This document shows, piece by piece, positions 26,314 to 35,011 of a DNA stretch of 44,581 nt. Position 1 is the first letter of the stretch; every line of letters begins with the position of its first letter. Under the pieces are notes generated by a model. The model did no database searches. It was not told the origin of the DNA and saw only the letters and a program-made list of their open reading frames with translations. The DNA comes from Burkholderiales bacterium (GTDB lineage: Bacteria > Pseudomonadota > Gammaproteobacteria > Burkholderiales > Eutrophovitaceae): contig DATMAN010000098.1 in assembly GCA_035560005.1 (NCBI GenBank), positions 1 through 44,581 of the forward strand, read 5' to 3'. Both the position numbers and the translations under genes were made by a program.

Positions 26314-27825
26314 TCACGCCAAAAACAGCCGGTAGGCCGGGTTGGCGCTCTCGTCGACATAGGCGTAGCCAAGTTTCGACAGAAACCGCCGGAAAGCGGG
26401 CTGGTCGCGCGCGGGCACCTGGATTGCGACCAGAACGCGTCCGTAATCGGCGCCGTGGTTGCGGTAGTGGAACAGGCTGATGTTCCAGTCATGGGACATG
26501 CTGTCCAGGAACTTCATGAGCGCCCCCGGGCGCTCGGGAAACTCGAAGCGCAGGAGACGCTCGTCTTGCGCTTGCGGTGCGCGCCCGCCGACCAGGTGGC
26601 GCACGTGCAGTTTGGCCATCTCGTTGTCCGACATGTCTTGCGCGGCCAGGCCATGGGCGCGCAGACGGCGGACGAGCGCCTGCGTCTCCCGGCGGTCGTG
26701 CACCTGCACCCCCACGAAGACATGGGCTTGCGAGGGGTCGGCATAGCGATAGTTGAACTCGGTGATGTTGCGTGGACCGAGCAGGGAGCAGAAACGCCTG
26801 AAGCTGCCGGGGCGCTCGGGAATCGTCACGGCGAGAATCGCCTCGCGGGCCTCGCCCAGTTCCGCGCGCTCGGCCACGAAGCGCAGGCGTTCGAAGTTCA
26901 TGTTGGCACCGCAGGCCACGGCAACCAGGGTGGCGCCGCGCAGCCCCGTTGACTCCACATAGGCCTTGGCCCCGGCGATCGCGAGCGCTCCAGCCGGCTC
27001 CAGAATCGACCGGGTGTCCTCGAATACGTCCTTGATCGCGGCGCAGATCGCGTCGTTGTCCACCAGGATCATGCGGTCCACGTAGCGGCGCGCGAGCCGG
27101 AAGGTCTCGCGTCCCACCTGCTTGACCGCGACACCATCGGCGAACAGGCCGACCTGCGGCAGGCTGACGCGCCGCCCTCTCGCGAGCGAACGGGCCATTG
27201 CGTCGGCGTCGACCGGCTCCACGCCGATGATGCGTGTCTCGGGGCGCAGCCGCTTGACGTACGCCGCCACCCCTGCGATCAGCCCGCCGCCGCCCACAGC
27301 CAGAAAGATGGCGTGAATCGGTCCGCTGTGCTGGCGCAGGATCTCCATGCCGATGGTGCCTTGGCCGGCGATCACCTCGGGATCGTCGTAGGGGTGGATG
27401 AAAGCCAGCCTCTCGCGCCGCGCGAGAGCCAGCGCCTGGCGGCAGGCCTCGTCGTAGGAATCGCCGAAAAGCACCACCCGCGCCCCGCGCGCCGCCACCG
27501 CCGCGACCTTGATGTGCGGCGTGGTCACGGGCATGACGATGGTCGCGCGGCAGCGCAGGCGCTGCGCGGCCAGCGCCACGCCCTGGGCGTGGTTTCCGGC
27601 CGAGGCGGCGATCACGCCCCGTCGGAGCTGCGCGGCAGTCAGGCGGACCATCTTGTTGTACGCCCCGCGCAGCTTGAAGGAGAAGACCGGCTGCAAGTCC
27701 TCGCGCTTGAGCAGAAGCCGATTGCCCAGCCGCGCGCAGAGCGCCGGCGCGGGCTCGAGCGGCGACTCGATCGCCACGTCGTAGACGCGCGCACGCAGGA
27801 TACGCTCCAGGTAGTCGTCTTTCAT
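26314..27825 (-). CDS. ilvA: threonine ammonia-lyase, biosynthetic
   Basis: A 503-residue enzyme that deaminates threonine to 2-oxobutyrate, the first committed step to isoleucine. The PLP domain carries Lys51 in FSFKLRGAYNKM, SAGNHAQGVA and the glycine-rich phosphate loop GGGGLIAG. Two C-terminal ACT-like regulatory domains follow (about 325-405 and 420-500), as in isoleucine-inhibited long IlvA. It is divergent from rpiA across 73 bases that contain a perfect 9-bp inverted repeat. Confidence 0.96.
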   Translation of the reverse strand: MKDDYLERILRARVYDVAIESPLEPAPALCARLGNRLLLKREDLQPVFSFKLRGAYNKMVRLTAAQLRRGVIAASAGNHAQGVALAAQRLRCRATIVMPVTTPHIKVAAVAARGARVVLFGDSYDEACRQALALARRERLAFIHPYDDPEVIAGQGTIGMEILRQHSGPIHAIFLAVGGGGLIAGVAAYVKRLRPETRIIGVEPVDADAMARSLARGRRVSLPQVGLFADGVAVKQVGRETFRLARRYVDRMILVDNDAICAAIKDVFEDTRSILEPAGALAIAGAKAYVESTGLRGATLVAVACGANMNFERLRFVAERAELGEAREAILAVTIPERPGSFRRFCSLLGPRNITEFNYRYADPSQAHVFVGVQVHDRRETQALVRRLRAHGLAAQDMSDNEMAKLHVRHLVGGRAPQAQDERLLRFEFPERPGALMKFLDSMSHDWNISLFHYRNHGADYGRVLVAIQVPARDQPAFRRFLSKLGYAYVDESANPAYRLFLA

Positions 27826-27862
27826 CGGGAACTCGCGAGCCAGAACTGGTACTGCGCAGGGC

Positions 27863-27883
27863 TTGCCGCTATCCTAGCGGCAA
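27863..27883. promoter_or_regulatory. perfect inverted repeat between ilvA and rpiA
   Basis: TTGCCGCTA and TAGCGGCAA are separated by three bases, giving a fully symmetrical 21-base site in the centre of the divergent gap. It includes a possible -10 (TATCCT 27870-27875). It could be an operator for one or both genes, or a leader hairpin of rpiA 15 bases before its start codon. No T run follows, so it is not a terminator. Confidence 0.6.
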
Positions 27884-27898
27884 TCCGCAGGAAGCGCG

Positions 27899-28579
27899 AT
27901 GAACAGGGAAGAGCAGAAAATGGCGGCGGCGCGCGCCGCCATCGCCGAAGTGCCCGAGGACGCGATCATCGGCGTGGGAACCGGATCGACCGCGAACTAT
28001 TTCATCGACGAGCTTGCCCGAATCAAAGGACGCATCGCGGGCGCGGTGGCAAGCTCCGAAGCGTCGGCCGCGCGGCTCCGGGCGGCCGGCATCCGGCTGT
28101 ACGATCTGAACGTGCTCTCCGAGCTGCCGGTCTATATCGACGGTGCCGACGAAGTGACGCGCGGCCTGCACCTGATCAAGGGCGGCGGCGGCGCGCTCAC
28201 GCGCGAGAAGATCGTCGCCGCGGTGGCCGCGAAGTTCGTCTGCATTGCCGACGAGTCCAAGCTGGTCGAATTTCTGGGGACCTTTCCCCTGCCGGTGGAA
28301 GTGATCCCGATGGCGCGCGCCTACGTGGCCCGCGAGCTCGCCAAACTCGGTGGTCGCCCCAGCCTGCGCGAGGGCTTCACCACCGACAACGGCAACGTCA
28401 TACTGGACGTTTACGGGCTCGCCATCCACGACCCGGTGGCGATGGAGAGCGCGATCAACCAGATTGTGGGCGTGGTGACGAACGGAATTTTTGCCCGCCG
28501 CGGCGCGGACATGGTGCTGCTGGGCGGGCCGCGCGGGGTGGCGAAGCTCGAGCGGCGCAGCACTGACACGGTGCTGTAA
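27899..28579 (+). CDS. rpiA: ribose-5-phosphate isomerase A
   Basis: A 226-residue enzyme of the pentose phosphate and Calvin pathways that interconverts ribose 5-phosphate and ribulose 5-phosphate. Motifs include [15 protein letters not shown], the active-site [24 protein letters not shown] and the [12 protein letters not shown] block. ATG 27899 has an AGGAAG ribosome-binding site. Confidence 0.96.
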   Translation: MNREEQKMAAARAAIAEVPEDAIIGVGTGSTANYFIDELARIKGRIAGAVASSEASAARLRAAGIRLYDLNVLSELPVYIDGADEVTRGLHLIKGGGGALTREKIVAAVAAKFVCIADESKLVEFLGTFPLPVEVIPMARAYVARELAKLGGRPSLREGFTTDNGNVILDVYGLAIHDPVAMESAINQIVGVVTNGIFARRGADMVLLGGPRGVAKLERRSTDTVL

Positions 28580-28631
28580 CGTCCCGCGATCAGACTGTCG
28601 AGCCGCTCATGGATTCGAGGAGGATCCGCAA

Positions 28632-29342
28632 ATGCCATTGACCAGTGAACATACCTCCAAGCAATTCGATGCCGAACTCGAGGCGGTGCGTGCGCGGGTT
28701 CTGCAGATGGGCGGTCTTGTCGAAGAGCAGATCAAGCTCGCGCTCGACGCGCTCATGGCCGGTGACCTGCAGATGTGCGAGACGGTCGAGAAGAACGACC
28801 ATGCGGTGAACGCGCTGGAAGTGGGCATCGATGAAGACGTGAGCACCATCATCGCCCGGCGCCAGCCGGCGGCGAGCGACCTGCGCATGCTGATGACGGT
28901 CGTGAAGACCATCACCGACCTGGAGCGCGTCGGTGACGAGGCGGCCAAGATCGCGCGCATGGCCAAGCTGATCTACTCCTCGGACCGGCTGCAGCAGCCG
29001 CGCATGGCCGAGATCCGGCGCATGTCCACGATCGCGCTCGGCATGCTGCGCAAGTCACTCGACGCGTTTGCCCGGCTCGATCTCGCCGCCTCGGCCGACG
29101 TGGTGCGTCAGGACCGCCACGTCGACGACGAGTTTCGGGGGATCCTGCGCCAGCTCATCACCTTCATGATGGAAGACCCGCGCACCATCTCCATGTCGAT
29201 CGAGATCCTGTTCATCGCCAAGGCGATTGAGCGCATCGGCGATCACGCCAAGAACATCTCCGAATACGTGATCTACATGGTGAAGGGCAAGGACGTGCGC
29301 CACGTCACGCTCGAGGAGATCGAGCGCGAGGTCATGGGGTAG
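28632..29342 (+). CDS. phoU: phosphate signalling protein PhoU
   Basis: A 236-residue two-bundle helical protein that represses the Pho regulon together with the PstSCAB transporter and PhoR. Both metal-binding repeats are seen: the first in LMTVVKTITDLERVGDEAAKIA and the second in ILFIAKAIERIGDHAKNISEYV. ATG 28632 has a strong GAGGAGG site. The pst genes and phoBR are not adjacent; instead ppx follows, linking phosphate control to polyphosphate turnover. Confidence 0.96.
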   Translation: MPLTSEHTSKQFDAELEAVRARVLQMGGLVEEQIKLALDALMAGDLQMCETVEKNDHAVNALEVGIDEDVSTIIARRQPAASDLRMLMTVVKTITDLERVGDEAAKIARMAKLIYSSDRLQQPRMAEIRRMSTIALGMLRKSLDAFARLDLAASADVVRQDRHVDDEFRGILRQLITFMMEDPRTISMSIEILFIAKAIERIGDHAKNISEYVIYMVKGKDVRHVTLEEIEREVMG

Positions 29343-29403
29343 CGCCGCAAGACTCTGCCGGGCGAACTTTCCGGGCGTCAGCGGGAGGCGGTAACATTCG
29401 CGC

Positions 29404-30951
29404 ATGCTGGCAGCCAAACCGCAGCCCGAGCCTCGGCCGCAAACCACCATCGCCGCGGTCGATCTGGGATCGAATTCCTTCCGGCTCCAGGTCGGGCGCG
29501 TGGTGGACCGGCAGATCTATCCGCTCGACTCGTTGCGCGAACCGGTGCGGCTCGCCGCCGGGCTCACCGCGGACCGGCGGCTGGACGAAGCCGCGCAGGG
29601 GCGAGCCATCGAGTGCCTGAAGCGTTTCGCCGAGCGCCTGCGGGGCTTCCCGCCCACCGCGGTGCGGGCGGTGGCCACCAACACCTTGCGGGCGGCGAAG
29701 AACGCGAAGGACGTGCTGCCGCGCTTCGAGGCCGCCCTGGGCTTCCCCATCGAGGTGGTGGCCGGGCGCGAGGAAGCGCGCCTCATCTATCTCGGAGTCG
29801 CGCACAGTCTGCCGGTCAGTCAGGACAAGCGCCTGGTGGTCGACATCGGCGGCGGTTCCACCGAATTCATCATCGGCGCCGGGCTCCAGCCGCACCGGCT
29901 GGAGAGCCTCTACATGGGCTGCGTGAGCTGGAGCCTGCGTTTTTTCCCGGAGGGCCGCCTGTCCAGGTCCAACGTGAAGCAGGCGGAGCTCGCCGCGCGC
30001 ATCGAGCTGGAGACCATCCGCAAGGAATTCTCCGTGCGCCACTGGAACGAGGCTTTCGGCTCCTCGGGTACGGCACGCGCGCTGGCCGACATTCTTGAAG
30101 CGGCCGGGTGGAGCGAAGGCGGTATCACCCGCGAGGGCCTGGAGCGGCTGCGCGCGGCACTGATCAAGGCCGGCGACCTCGCGCAGCTCGACTTGCCGGG
30201 ACTGCGCGAGGACCGCGTGCCCGTGTTGCCTGGCGGCTTCGCGATCATGTCCGCGATCTTCTCCGAGCTGGGCGTGGAGTGCATGCGCACTGCGAACGGC
30301 GCGATGCGCCAGGGCATCCTGTGGGACATGATCGGCCGCGCGCACGACAAGGATATGCGCGAACGGACGGTGCGCCAGTTCATGCAGCGCTATCACGTGG
30401 ATGTTGCCCATGCCCACCGCGTGGAACGCCTGGCGCTCGGGCTGTTCGAACAGCTCGGCGGCGGGTCGAAAGAAGAGCGCCGGTACGCGATGCAGCTGTT
30501 GTCATGGGCGGCGCGCTTGCACGAAATCGGGCTCACGGTCGCGCACAGCGGCTACCACAAGCACTCGGCCTACATTCTGGCCAACGCCGACATGCCGGGC
30601 TTTTCCAGGATGGAACAGCAGCACCTCTCCTTGCTGGTGCTGGCGCACCGCGGGTCGCTCGACAAGCTGCGCGGCCTCGTTGCGGCCGAGCCGGACTGGT
30701 CGATGCTGATCGCGCTGCGCCTCGCGGCGCTGTTTCATCGCAGCCGTAGCGAGATCCGCCTCCCGGCGATCCAGGCTTCCCGCCGCAAATCCACCTTCAC
30801 CCTCGAGGTCGATTCGCGCTGGCTCGCGGCCAATCCGCTGACCGCCGCCGAGCTGCGCGACGAAATCCGCAACTGGAGCCGGCTCGACATCGAGCTCTCC
30901 GTGCCGCAACTCGCCGTATTGGAGTCCTGCGCCGAAGCGGCTGGCGACTGA
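29404..30951 (+). CDS. ppx: exopolyphosphatase / pppGpp phosphatase
   Basis: A 515-residue Ppx/GppA enzyme that removes orthophosphate from polyphosphate ends. The actin-like ATPase fold shows in AAVDLGSNSFRLQVGR, AVATNTLRAAKN, REEARLIYLGV and the phosphate-binding VDIGGGSTEFI. The C-terminal HD-like helical region (from about 315) contains RYHVDVAHAHRVERLAL and SWAARLHEIGLTVAHSGYHKHS. Convergent with the response-regulator gene at 31043, with 91 bases between and no convincing terminator. Confidence 0.95.
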   Translation: MLAAKPQPEPRPQTTIAAVDLGSNSFRLQVGRVVDRQIYPLDSLREPVRLAAGLTADRRLDEAAQGRAIECLKRFAERLRGFPPTAVRAVATNTLRAAKNAKDVLPRFEAALGFPIEVVAGREEARLIYLGVAHSLPVSQDKRLVVDIGGGSTEFIIGAGLQPHRLESLYMGCVSWSLRFFPEGRLSRSNVKQAELAARIELETIRKEFSVRHWNEAFGSSGTARALADILEAAGWSEGGITREGLERLRAALIKAGDLAQLDLPGLREDRVPVLPGGFAIMSAIFSELGVECMRTANGAMRQGILWDMIGRAHDKDMRERTVRQFMQRYHVDVAHAHRVERLALGLFEQLGGGSKEERRYAMQLLSWAARLHEIGLTVAHSGYHKHSAYILANADMPGFSRMEQQHLSLLVLAHRGSLDKLRGLVAAEPDWSMLIALRLAALFHRSRSEIRLPAIQASRRKSTFTLEVDSRWLAANPLTAAELRDEIRNWSRLDIELSVPQLAVLESCAEAAGD

Positions 30952-31042
30952 ACCGGCCGGTCCAAATAGGACGTGCGGCGGCGGCGCTGCAGGCTGATGC
31001 GGCTTAGACCCCGCTAAGGCGAGTGGTACTGGAGGATAGGCA

Positions 31043-32578
31043 CTAACGCACCACCGAAGTGCCCTCTGTCCTTGGCTGGCGTGTGGTCCGCCGGAAATCG
31101 ACTCCAAGCGAGTGGAGCTTACGATAGAGGTGGGTTCTCTCCATGCCCACACGTTTGGCGAGCTGCTCGATTCTTCCTTCGCAAAGGAGCAATTGCTGCC
31201 GAAGGTATGCACGCTCGAACCGTTGGCGTGCTTCGCGCAACGGCAGGGACAAACCGAGCGACCGAATCTTGCAATAGGCACGCGTAGTGTCCATTCCGAT
31301 GCTGCGGGCGAACTGCTCGACCTTGCCGTTGCAGAGCAACAACTGTTGTTGCAGAAACGCACGCTCGAACTGTTCGCGAGCTTCCCGCAGCGGCAACGAA
31401 AGCAAGTTCTGCTTCAGTGGCGGTTCGGGCAGCGGCGTGGGTTGCGATAGTTCGCGGTCAATCTCTTCGACGTCGATCTCTTCACGGTTGTTCAGGATCA
31501 GCAACCGTTGAACCAGGTTCTGCAGTTCCTGAAGGTTTCCTGGCCAACTGTAATGGCGCAGGCGGTTCTGCGCAGCGATGCTAAAGCGCCTGAATGGCAG
31601 TCCGGCTTCGTCCGCCAGACGATCGACGTAGTAGCAAAGCAGGTCCGGTACATCCTCCGCGTATTCCCGCAACGACGGAACACGTAACGTCACCACGTTC
31701 AGGTGCCACAGCAGGTCCGCGCGGAACGGGGGTTCGCCCCGGACCTCGAACCCGGGTTCCGCCGAACTCAGGAATCGAACGTTCAACGGTCGCGATCCGG
31801 TATCGTCTGCACTCGAGTACCGGCCGTTCTTGATGTCGGCCAACAGCACTCGCTGGGCTGTTGGAATCAGATCCTCCAGCCCGTTGATAAACAACGTGCC
31901 GCCCTCGGCCTCCTGGTACTTTCCTGGTGCACATGCAGCGCCCGCTCCGTGCAGCGCTGTGGCTGCGTCGTCGGCCAGACTCCCCGCAGCGACCGAGACG
32001 AAAGCTCGAGCGCTGCGCGAACTGAGAGAATGAATGTACTGGGCACAAGCCGCGCGCCCGGTACCCCTTTCGCCCAACAACAGAACCGGCACGTCGTGCG
32101 CTGCGATTCTCTCCGCCTCTTCTCGCACTTTCTGCACTACGCGGCTGCGGCCCACGACCGCAATGGGCGGAAGCAACGGTACGTGCGCAGGGTGTTGCCT
32201 TCTGTGACCACGGTCCAATGCTCGCTTCACGGTCTGGAGTAGCTGCGAGAGCGACGGAGGCTTCTCCAGGAAATCGAAAGCCCCAAGACGGGTGGCCTCC
32301 ACCGCAGTCGCAATGTTTCCGTGACCGGACACGATCACGATTGGACATTCGACCTTGGAGGGCCCGCTCATCCACTCGCGCAGTAACGCGATGCCATCGG
32401 TTCCGGGCATCCATATGTCCAGCAGTATCAGGTCGGGATTAGCCCGTCCCACCGAGACCCGCGCCTGTGCCGCGTCAGCGGCGAGATCGACCTCGTAGCC
32501 TTCCGCGCAAAGGATGTCACGCAGGACACTGCGAATGTCCGGTTCGTCGTCAACGATAACAATGCGGTGGGATCTCAT
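31043..32578 (-). CDS. NtrX-like response regulator with degenerate AAA+ domain and duplicated Fis-type HTH
   Basis: A protein of 511 residues. The receiver domain (4-122) looks functional: DDE at 10-12, phosphoacceptor Asp54 in LLDIWMPGTDG, and Lys106. The middle AAA+ domain (about 140-370) is damaged at key places: Walker A reads GERGTGRAA (169-177; Lys replaced by Arg), the GAFTGA sigma-54 loop is missing (the region reads HGAGAACAPGK), and Walker B reads GGTLFINGLEDL without the Asp-Glu pair. It probably cannot hydrolyse ATP or activate sigma-54 polymerase. The C-terminus has two consecutive 50-residue Fis-type HTH units (394-443 and 444-493), 31 of 50 identical. No NtrY-like kinase lies next to it. 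It follows the porin on the same strand by 74 bases. Confidence 0.9.
   Translation of the reverse strand: MRSHRIVIVDDEPDIRSVLRDILCAEGYEVDLAADAAQARVSVGRANPDLILLDIWMPGTDGIALLREWMSGPSKVECPIVIVSGHGNIATAVEATRLGAFDFLEKPPSLSQLLQTVKRALDRGHRRQHPAHVPLLPPIAVVGRSRVVQKVREEAERIAAHDVPVLLLGERGTGRAACAQYIHSLSSRSARAFVSVAAGSLADDAATALHGAGAACAPGKYQEAEGGTLFINGLEDLIPTAQRVLLADIKNGRYSSADDTGSRPLNVRFLSSAEPGFEVRGEPPFRADLLWHLNVVTLRVPSLREYAEDVPDLLCYYVDRLADEAGLPFRRFSIAAQNRLRHYSWPGNLQELQNLVQRLLILNNREEIDVEEIDRELSQPTPLPEPPLKQNLLSLPLREAREQFERAFLQQQLLLCNGKVEQFARSIGMDTTRAYCKIRSLGLSLPLREARQRFERAYLRQQLLLCEGRIEQLAKRVGMERTHLYRKLHSLGVDFRRTTRQPRTEGTSVVR
31100..31399 (-). repeat. tandem 150-bp duplication of the HTH-coding segment
   Basis: Two in-frame head-to-tail units, 31250-31399 (first in the protein) and 31100-31249 (second). 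Each encodes a 50-residue SLPLREAR...SLG(L/V) HTH. The second unit keeps the NtrX consensus ERTHLYRKL, while the first has diverged to DTTRAYCKI in the recognition helix. Confidence 0.9.
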
Positions 32579-32603
32579 GTCAGATGGCCGTAATGAATCG
32601 TTT

Positions 32604-32629
32604 CGACGGGCACGCGAAGGCGCCCGTCG
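32604..32629. other. hairpin between porin and response-regulator genes
   Basis: 8-bp perfect stem CGACGGGC (32604-32611) with GCCCGTCG (32622-32629) and a ten-base loop. No T run follows on either strand, so it is not a standard terminator. It may limit read-through or stabilise the porin transcript. Confidence 0.45.
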
Positions 32630-32652
32630 ATGCGCGAACCTGCTAAGTCGAC

Positions 32653-33867
32653 TCAAAACACATGTTTGATCCGGATGTCGAATACTTGGTGAGTACGGCC
32701 GGGTCCGGCCAGCCCGACTCCGCCCGCCGCACCGATCTGCGCGTACGTGGCGTTGTCGTCGTTGTCGGTACGGCCGTAGATGAACTGGAGCTGCGATTGC
32801 TTCGAGAGGTTGTGGAAGTAGCCAACGCCCAACATCGTCGCTCCCGTGTCGGTACAAACAACACCGGTCCCGGAACAGTCCGCTTCATCGGCGAGGCCGA
32901 GTTCCGCGCCGACATAGCCGGTCGGAACATTCCACTTCACCGCTAACCACCATGCATCGCGCTCCCAAGTGCCCACGGAGTCGGTTTCGTAGCTAAGAGA
33001 CTCGAAGCGGACGTGAAGTGTTGCGGGCCCGAAGGTGTAACCTCCGCCGACCTGCACGGCGTCATCCGTGGAACTCGTACCCCCGGCAACGCCGGCGATC
33101 TTGTTAAAGCCGAACATGTCCTCATGTCTTTCGTATGCGGCATCGACATAGAAAGGCATCCCATCCGGCGCGTACTTGCCGCCAACGGAGATGATCTGCG
33201 GGTCGGTTCCTGCCGTGCTCTTGAAGGCGCTCAACGTGTAGTCAACCTCGAACGAGAAGCCGTTCCAATTGGGGCTCTCATACCAGATCTGCTGTTCGGC
33301 ACGCCGATAGAAGCCGACGCAACCTGAACCGGCGGCTTGCACACCGCCGACGCCCGTCAGGCTGACGCAGCCTCCCTGGCCGACTTCAAACACGGTCATT
33401 GCACCCGGCGTGGAAAGGATATTGAGGTTGCCGCCAGGGCCCACGGCGCCGTCGAGGGGGTCACTGGTGTACTGCCAGCGCTCGTACACGTTTTCGTTGG
33501 TGCCCACCTTGACAGCACCCCAGTTTCCGGCGATGCCCAGATAGCTGTTTCGGTTTCCGATTGCACCGCCCGCATTTGTCGGATTGGCGCTGGAAGTACC
33601 CGAAATATCCATCTGGTAGTTGAAAATGACCCTGTTGCCGTTGCCGATTTCGTCGCTGGACGAGATGTTGATGTTCGAATAGCTGGGGTGCAGTTGCTGG
33701 GTGGTCAGCCCCGGGTTACCGGCGGTATCGGTGTCCGACTTTCCGAACTGCAAGCCGATGTTGATCGCACCGCTGAGGGTCACCTCAGCCATTGCCGCCG
33801 GTGCGATGAAGGCGCCAGCAACCGCCAAAGTAACGAGTCCTCTCCTTGTAGCAGTTCTCTTCTTCAT
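32653..33867 (-). CDS. outer-membrane porin, Gram-negative betaproteobacterial type
   Basis: A protein of 404 residues with a clear signal peptide (about 1-27, ending PAAMA) followed by EVTLSGAINIGLQFG, the standard opening of betaproteobacterial trimeric porins. The body is rich in alternating aromatic strands and Gly/Asn turns, and it ends in a C-terminal Phe (DIRIKHVF) needed for BAM-mediated assembly. Two cysteine pairs (GGCVSL...SGCVG and DCSGTGVVC) are unusual for porins. A strong AAGGAGG ribosome-binding site precedes ATG 33867. The coding sequence looks less G+C-rich than the housekeeping genes. Confidence 0.93.
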   Translation of the reverse strand: MKKRTATRRGLVTLAVAGAFIAPAAMAEVTLSGAINIGLQFGKSDTDTAGNPGLTTQQLHPSYSNINISSSDEIGNGNRVIFNYQMDISGTSSANPTNAGGAIGNRNSYLGIAGNWGAVKVGTNENVYERWQYTSDPLDGAVGPGGNLNILSTPGAMTVFEVGQGGCVSLTGVGGVQAAGSGCVGFYRRAEQQIWYESPNWNGFSFEVDYTLSAFKSTAGTDPQIISVGGKYAPDGMPFYVDAAYERHEDMFGFNKIAGVAGGTSSTDDAVQVGGGYTFGPATLHVRFESLSYETDSVGTWERDAWWLAVKWNVPTGYVGAELGLADEADCSGTGVVCTDTGATMLGVGYFHNLSKQSQLQFIYGRTDNDDNATYAQIGAAGGVGLAGPGRTHQVFDIRIKHVF

Positions 33868-34330
33868 GACACTACCTCCTTGAAGTGCGGTTAATCAGGC
33901 CGGTCGGGCCCTATCCCTTCCGGTTCCACGAGGGGGGAGCGCAAGCGTGGAGCCCGCATCCGACAGTCCAACGCCCACACTGTCTTGATGTGGGTTCTGC
34001 GCGCCTTCCTTGTGTTAATGGCCACGTGACGAGCTATCGCCTGCCGTGCGAAATCTCTGGATGAGATTCGCGAAGGGAAGGACGTCACGGGCTCAGACGA
34101 CACTCCCCGCTCGTCGCGGAGAGACGGAAGACGTCCAATCGAAATGGGCATCTGGCTCGTCCTTGTTTGTTGCTGCTGGGCGAGAACGCAACGTGCTGTT
34201 GCGCTCTTGCGACAAGTAGGCGCATCGTAGTTTCCGTGACCGAACATTCGTCTGACGGGACGATTACAGTTTTGTAATGTTCCTCACGGCCATTTGCGCG
34301 AAAATCGCCGTTGGATCGTGAGTGACTGCG
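33868..34330. other. 463-base divergent intergenic region (porin / OmpR-type regulator)
   Basis: No convincing gene; an open minus-strand frame covering most of it lacks any recognisable feature. It contains the palindrome at 34263-34278 and small inverted repeats: CCCACA/TGTGGG (33974-33994) and GCGAAATCTC/GAGATTCGC (34048-34071, one bulged base). It must hold the porin promoter and the regulator promoter, but I cannot place -35/-10 boxes with confidence. Confidence 0.55.
34263..34278. promoter_or_regulatory. palindromic operator ATTACA-N4-TGTAAT upstream of the metal response regulator
   Basis: ATTACAGTTTTGTAAT is a perfect 6-bp inverted repeat with four central bases, 52 bases before the regulator ATG. 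Such TTACA/TGTAA dyads are typical of OmpR-family metal regulators (CusR, CopR, CzcR type). Half of it recurs in the cus promoter at 43238-43248. Confidence 0.65.
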
Positions 34331-35011
34331 ATGCGCTTGCTGGTAGTGGAAGACGAAATCAAGGCCTGCGATTACCTGCGCAAGGGCCTTACCGAGGAAG
34401 GGTTCGTAGTGGATACTGCGTCAACTGGCGTCGACGGCCTGCACCTCGCGACAACGGGTGACTACGATCTCGTGATCCTGGACATCAGACTGCCGGGTGT
34501 CAGCGGTTGGGAGGTTCTCGAGGCAATGCGACGGCAGAAGCAGACGCCTGTGCTGATTCTCACTGCGCTGGACGAAGTCGCTGATAGGGTGCGTGGCCTC
34601 GAACATGGCGCTGATGACTACTTGGTCAAGCCATTCTCGTTTGCCGAACTGGTCGCGAGAGTGCGCGCCTTGATGCGCCGGAGCACCAGGCTTGAGCCGG
34701 ATGTGCTGAAGGTGCACGACTTGGAACTCGATCTGCGCCGGCGGCACGTGCGCAGGGGTCGAGACCGCGTAGAACTGACCAAGCAGGAGTTCGCTCTACT
34801 TGAGCTCTTGATGCGGCACCGTGGCCAGGTCCTGTCCCGGGCCTATATAGCGTCCCAGGTCTGGGACATCAATTTTCAGAGCGATACCAACGTGGTCGAT
34901 GTCGCCATGCGGCGGTTGCGTGCCAAAGTCGATGATCCCTACGAATGCAAGCTCATCCACACCGTGCGCGGGATGGGCTACGTTCTGGAGGACAAGGAAA
35001 GAGATGGCTAG
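34331..35011 (+). CDS. OmpR-family heavy-metal response regulator (CusR/CopR-like)
   Basis: A cytoplasmic protein of 226 residues. The receiver domain (1-118) has VVEDE, phosphoacceptor Asp51 in ILDIRLPG, the T/ALDEV switch region and [10 protein letters not shown] winged-helix DNA-binding domain (about 128-222) has [47 protein letters not shown] and [10 protein letters not shown], the CusR/IrlR-type pattern. ATG 34331 is preferred to the GTG at 34322. Its end overlaps the sensor-kinase start by eight bases. Expected to activate the cus operon and itself. Confidence 0.92.
   Translation: MRLLVVEDEIKACDYLRKGLTEEGFVVDTASTGVDGLHLATTGDYDLVILDIRLPGVSGWEVLEAMRRQKQTPVLILTALDEVADRVRGLEHGADDYLVKPFSFAELVARVRALMRRSTRLEPDVLKVHDLELDLRRRHVRRGRDRVELTKQEFALLELLMRHRGQVLSRAYIASQVWDINFQSDTNVVDVAMRRLRAKVDDPYECKLIHTVRGMGYVLEDKERDG

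Noticed and set aside
33891..34247. 118-residue minus-strand frame between porin and regulator
   Set aside because: No ribosome-binding site, no recognisable fold and Arg/Ser-rich noise; treated as intergenic.
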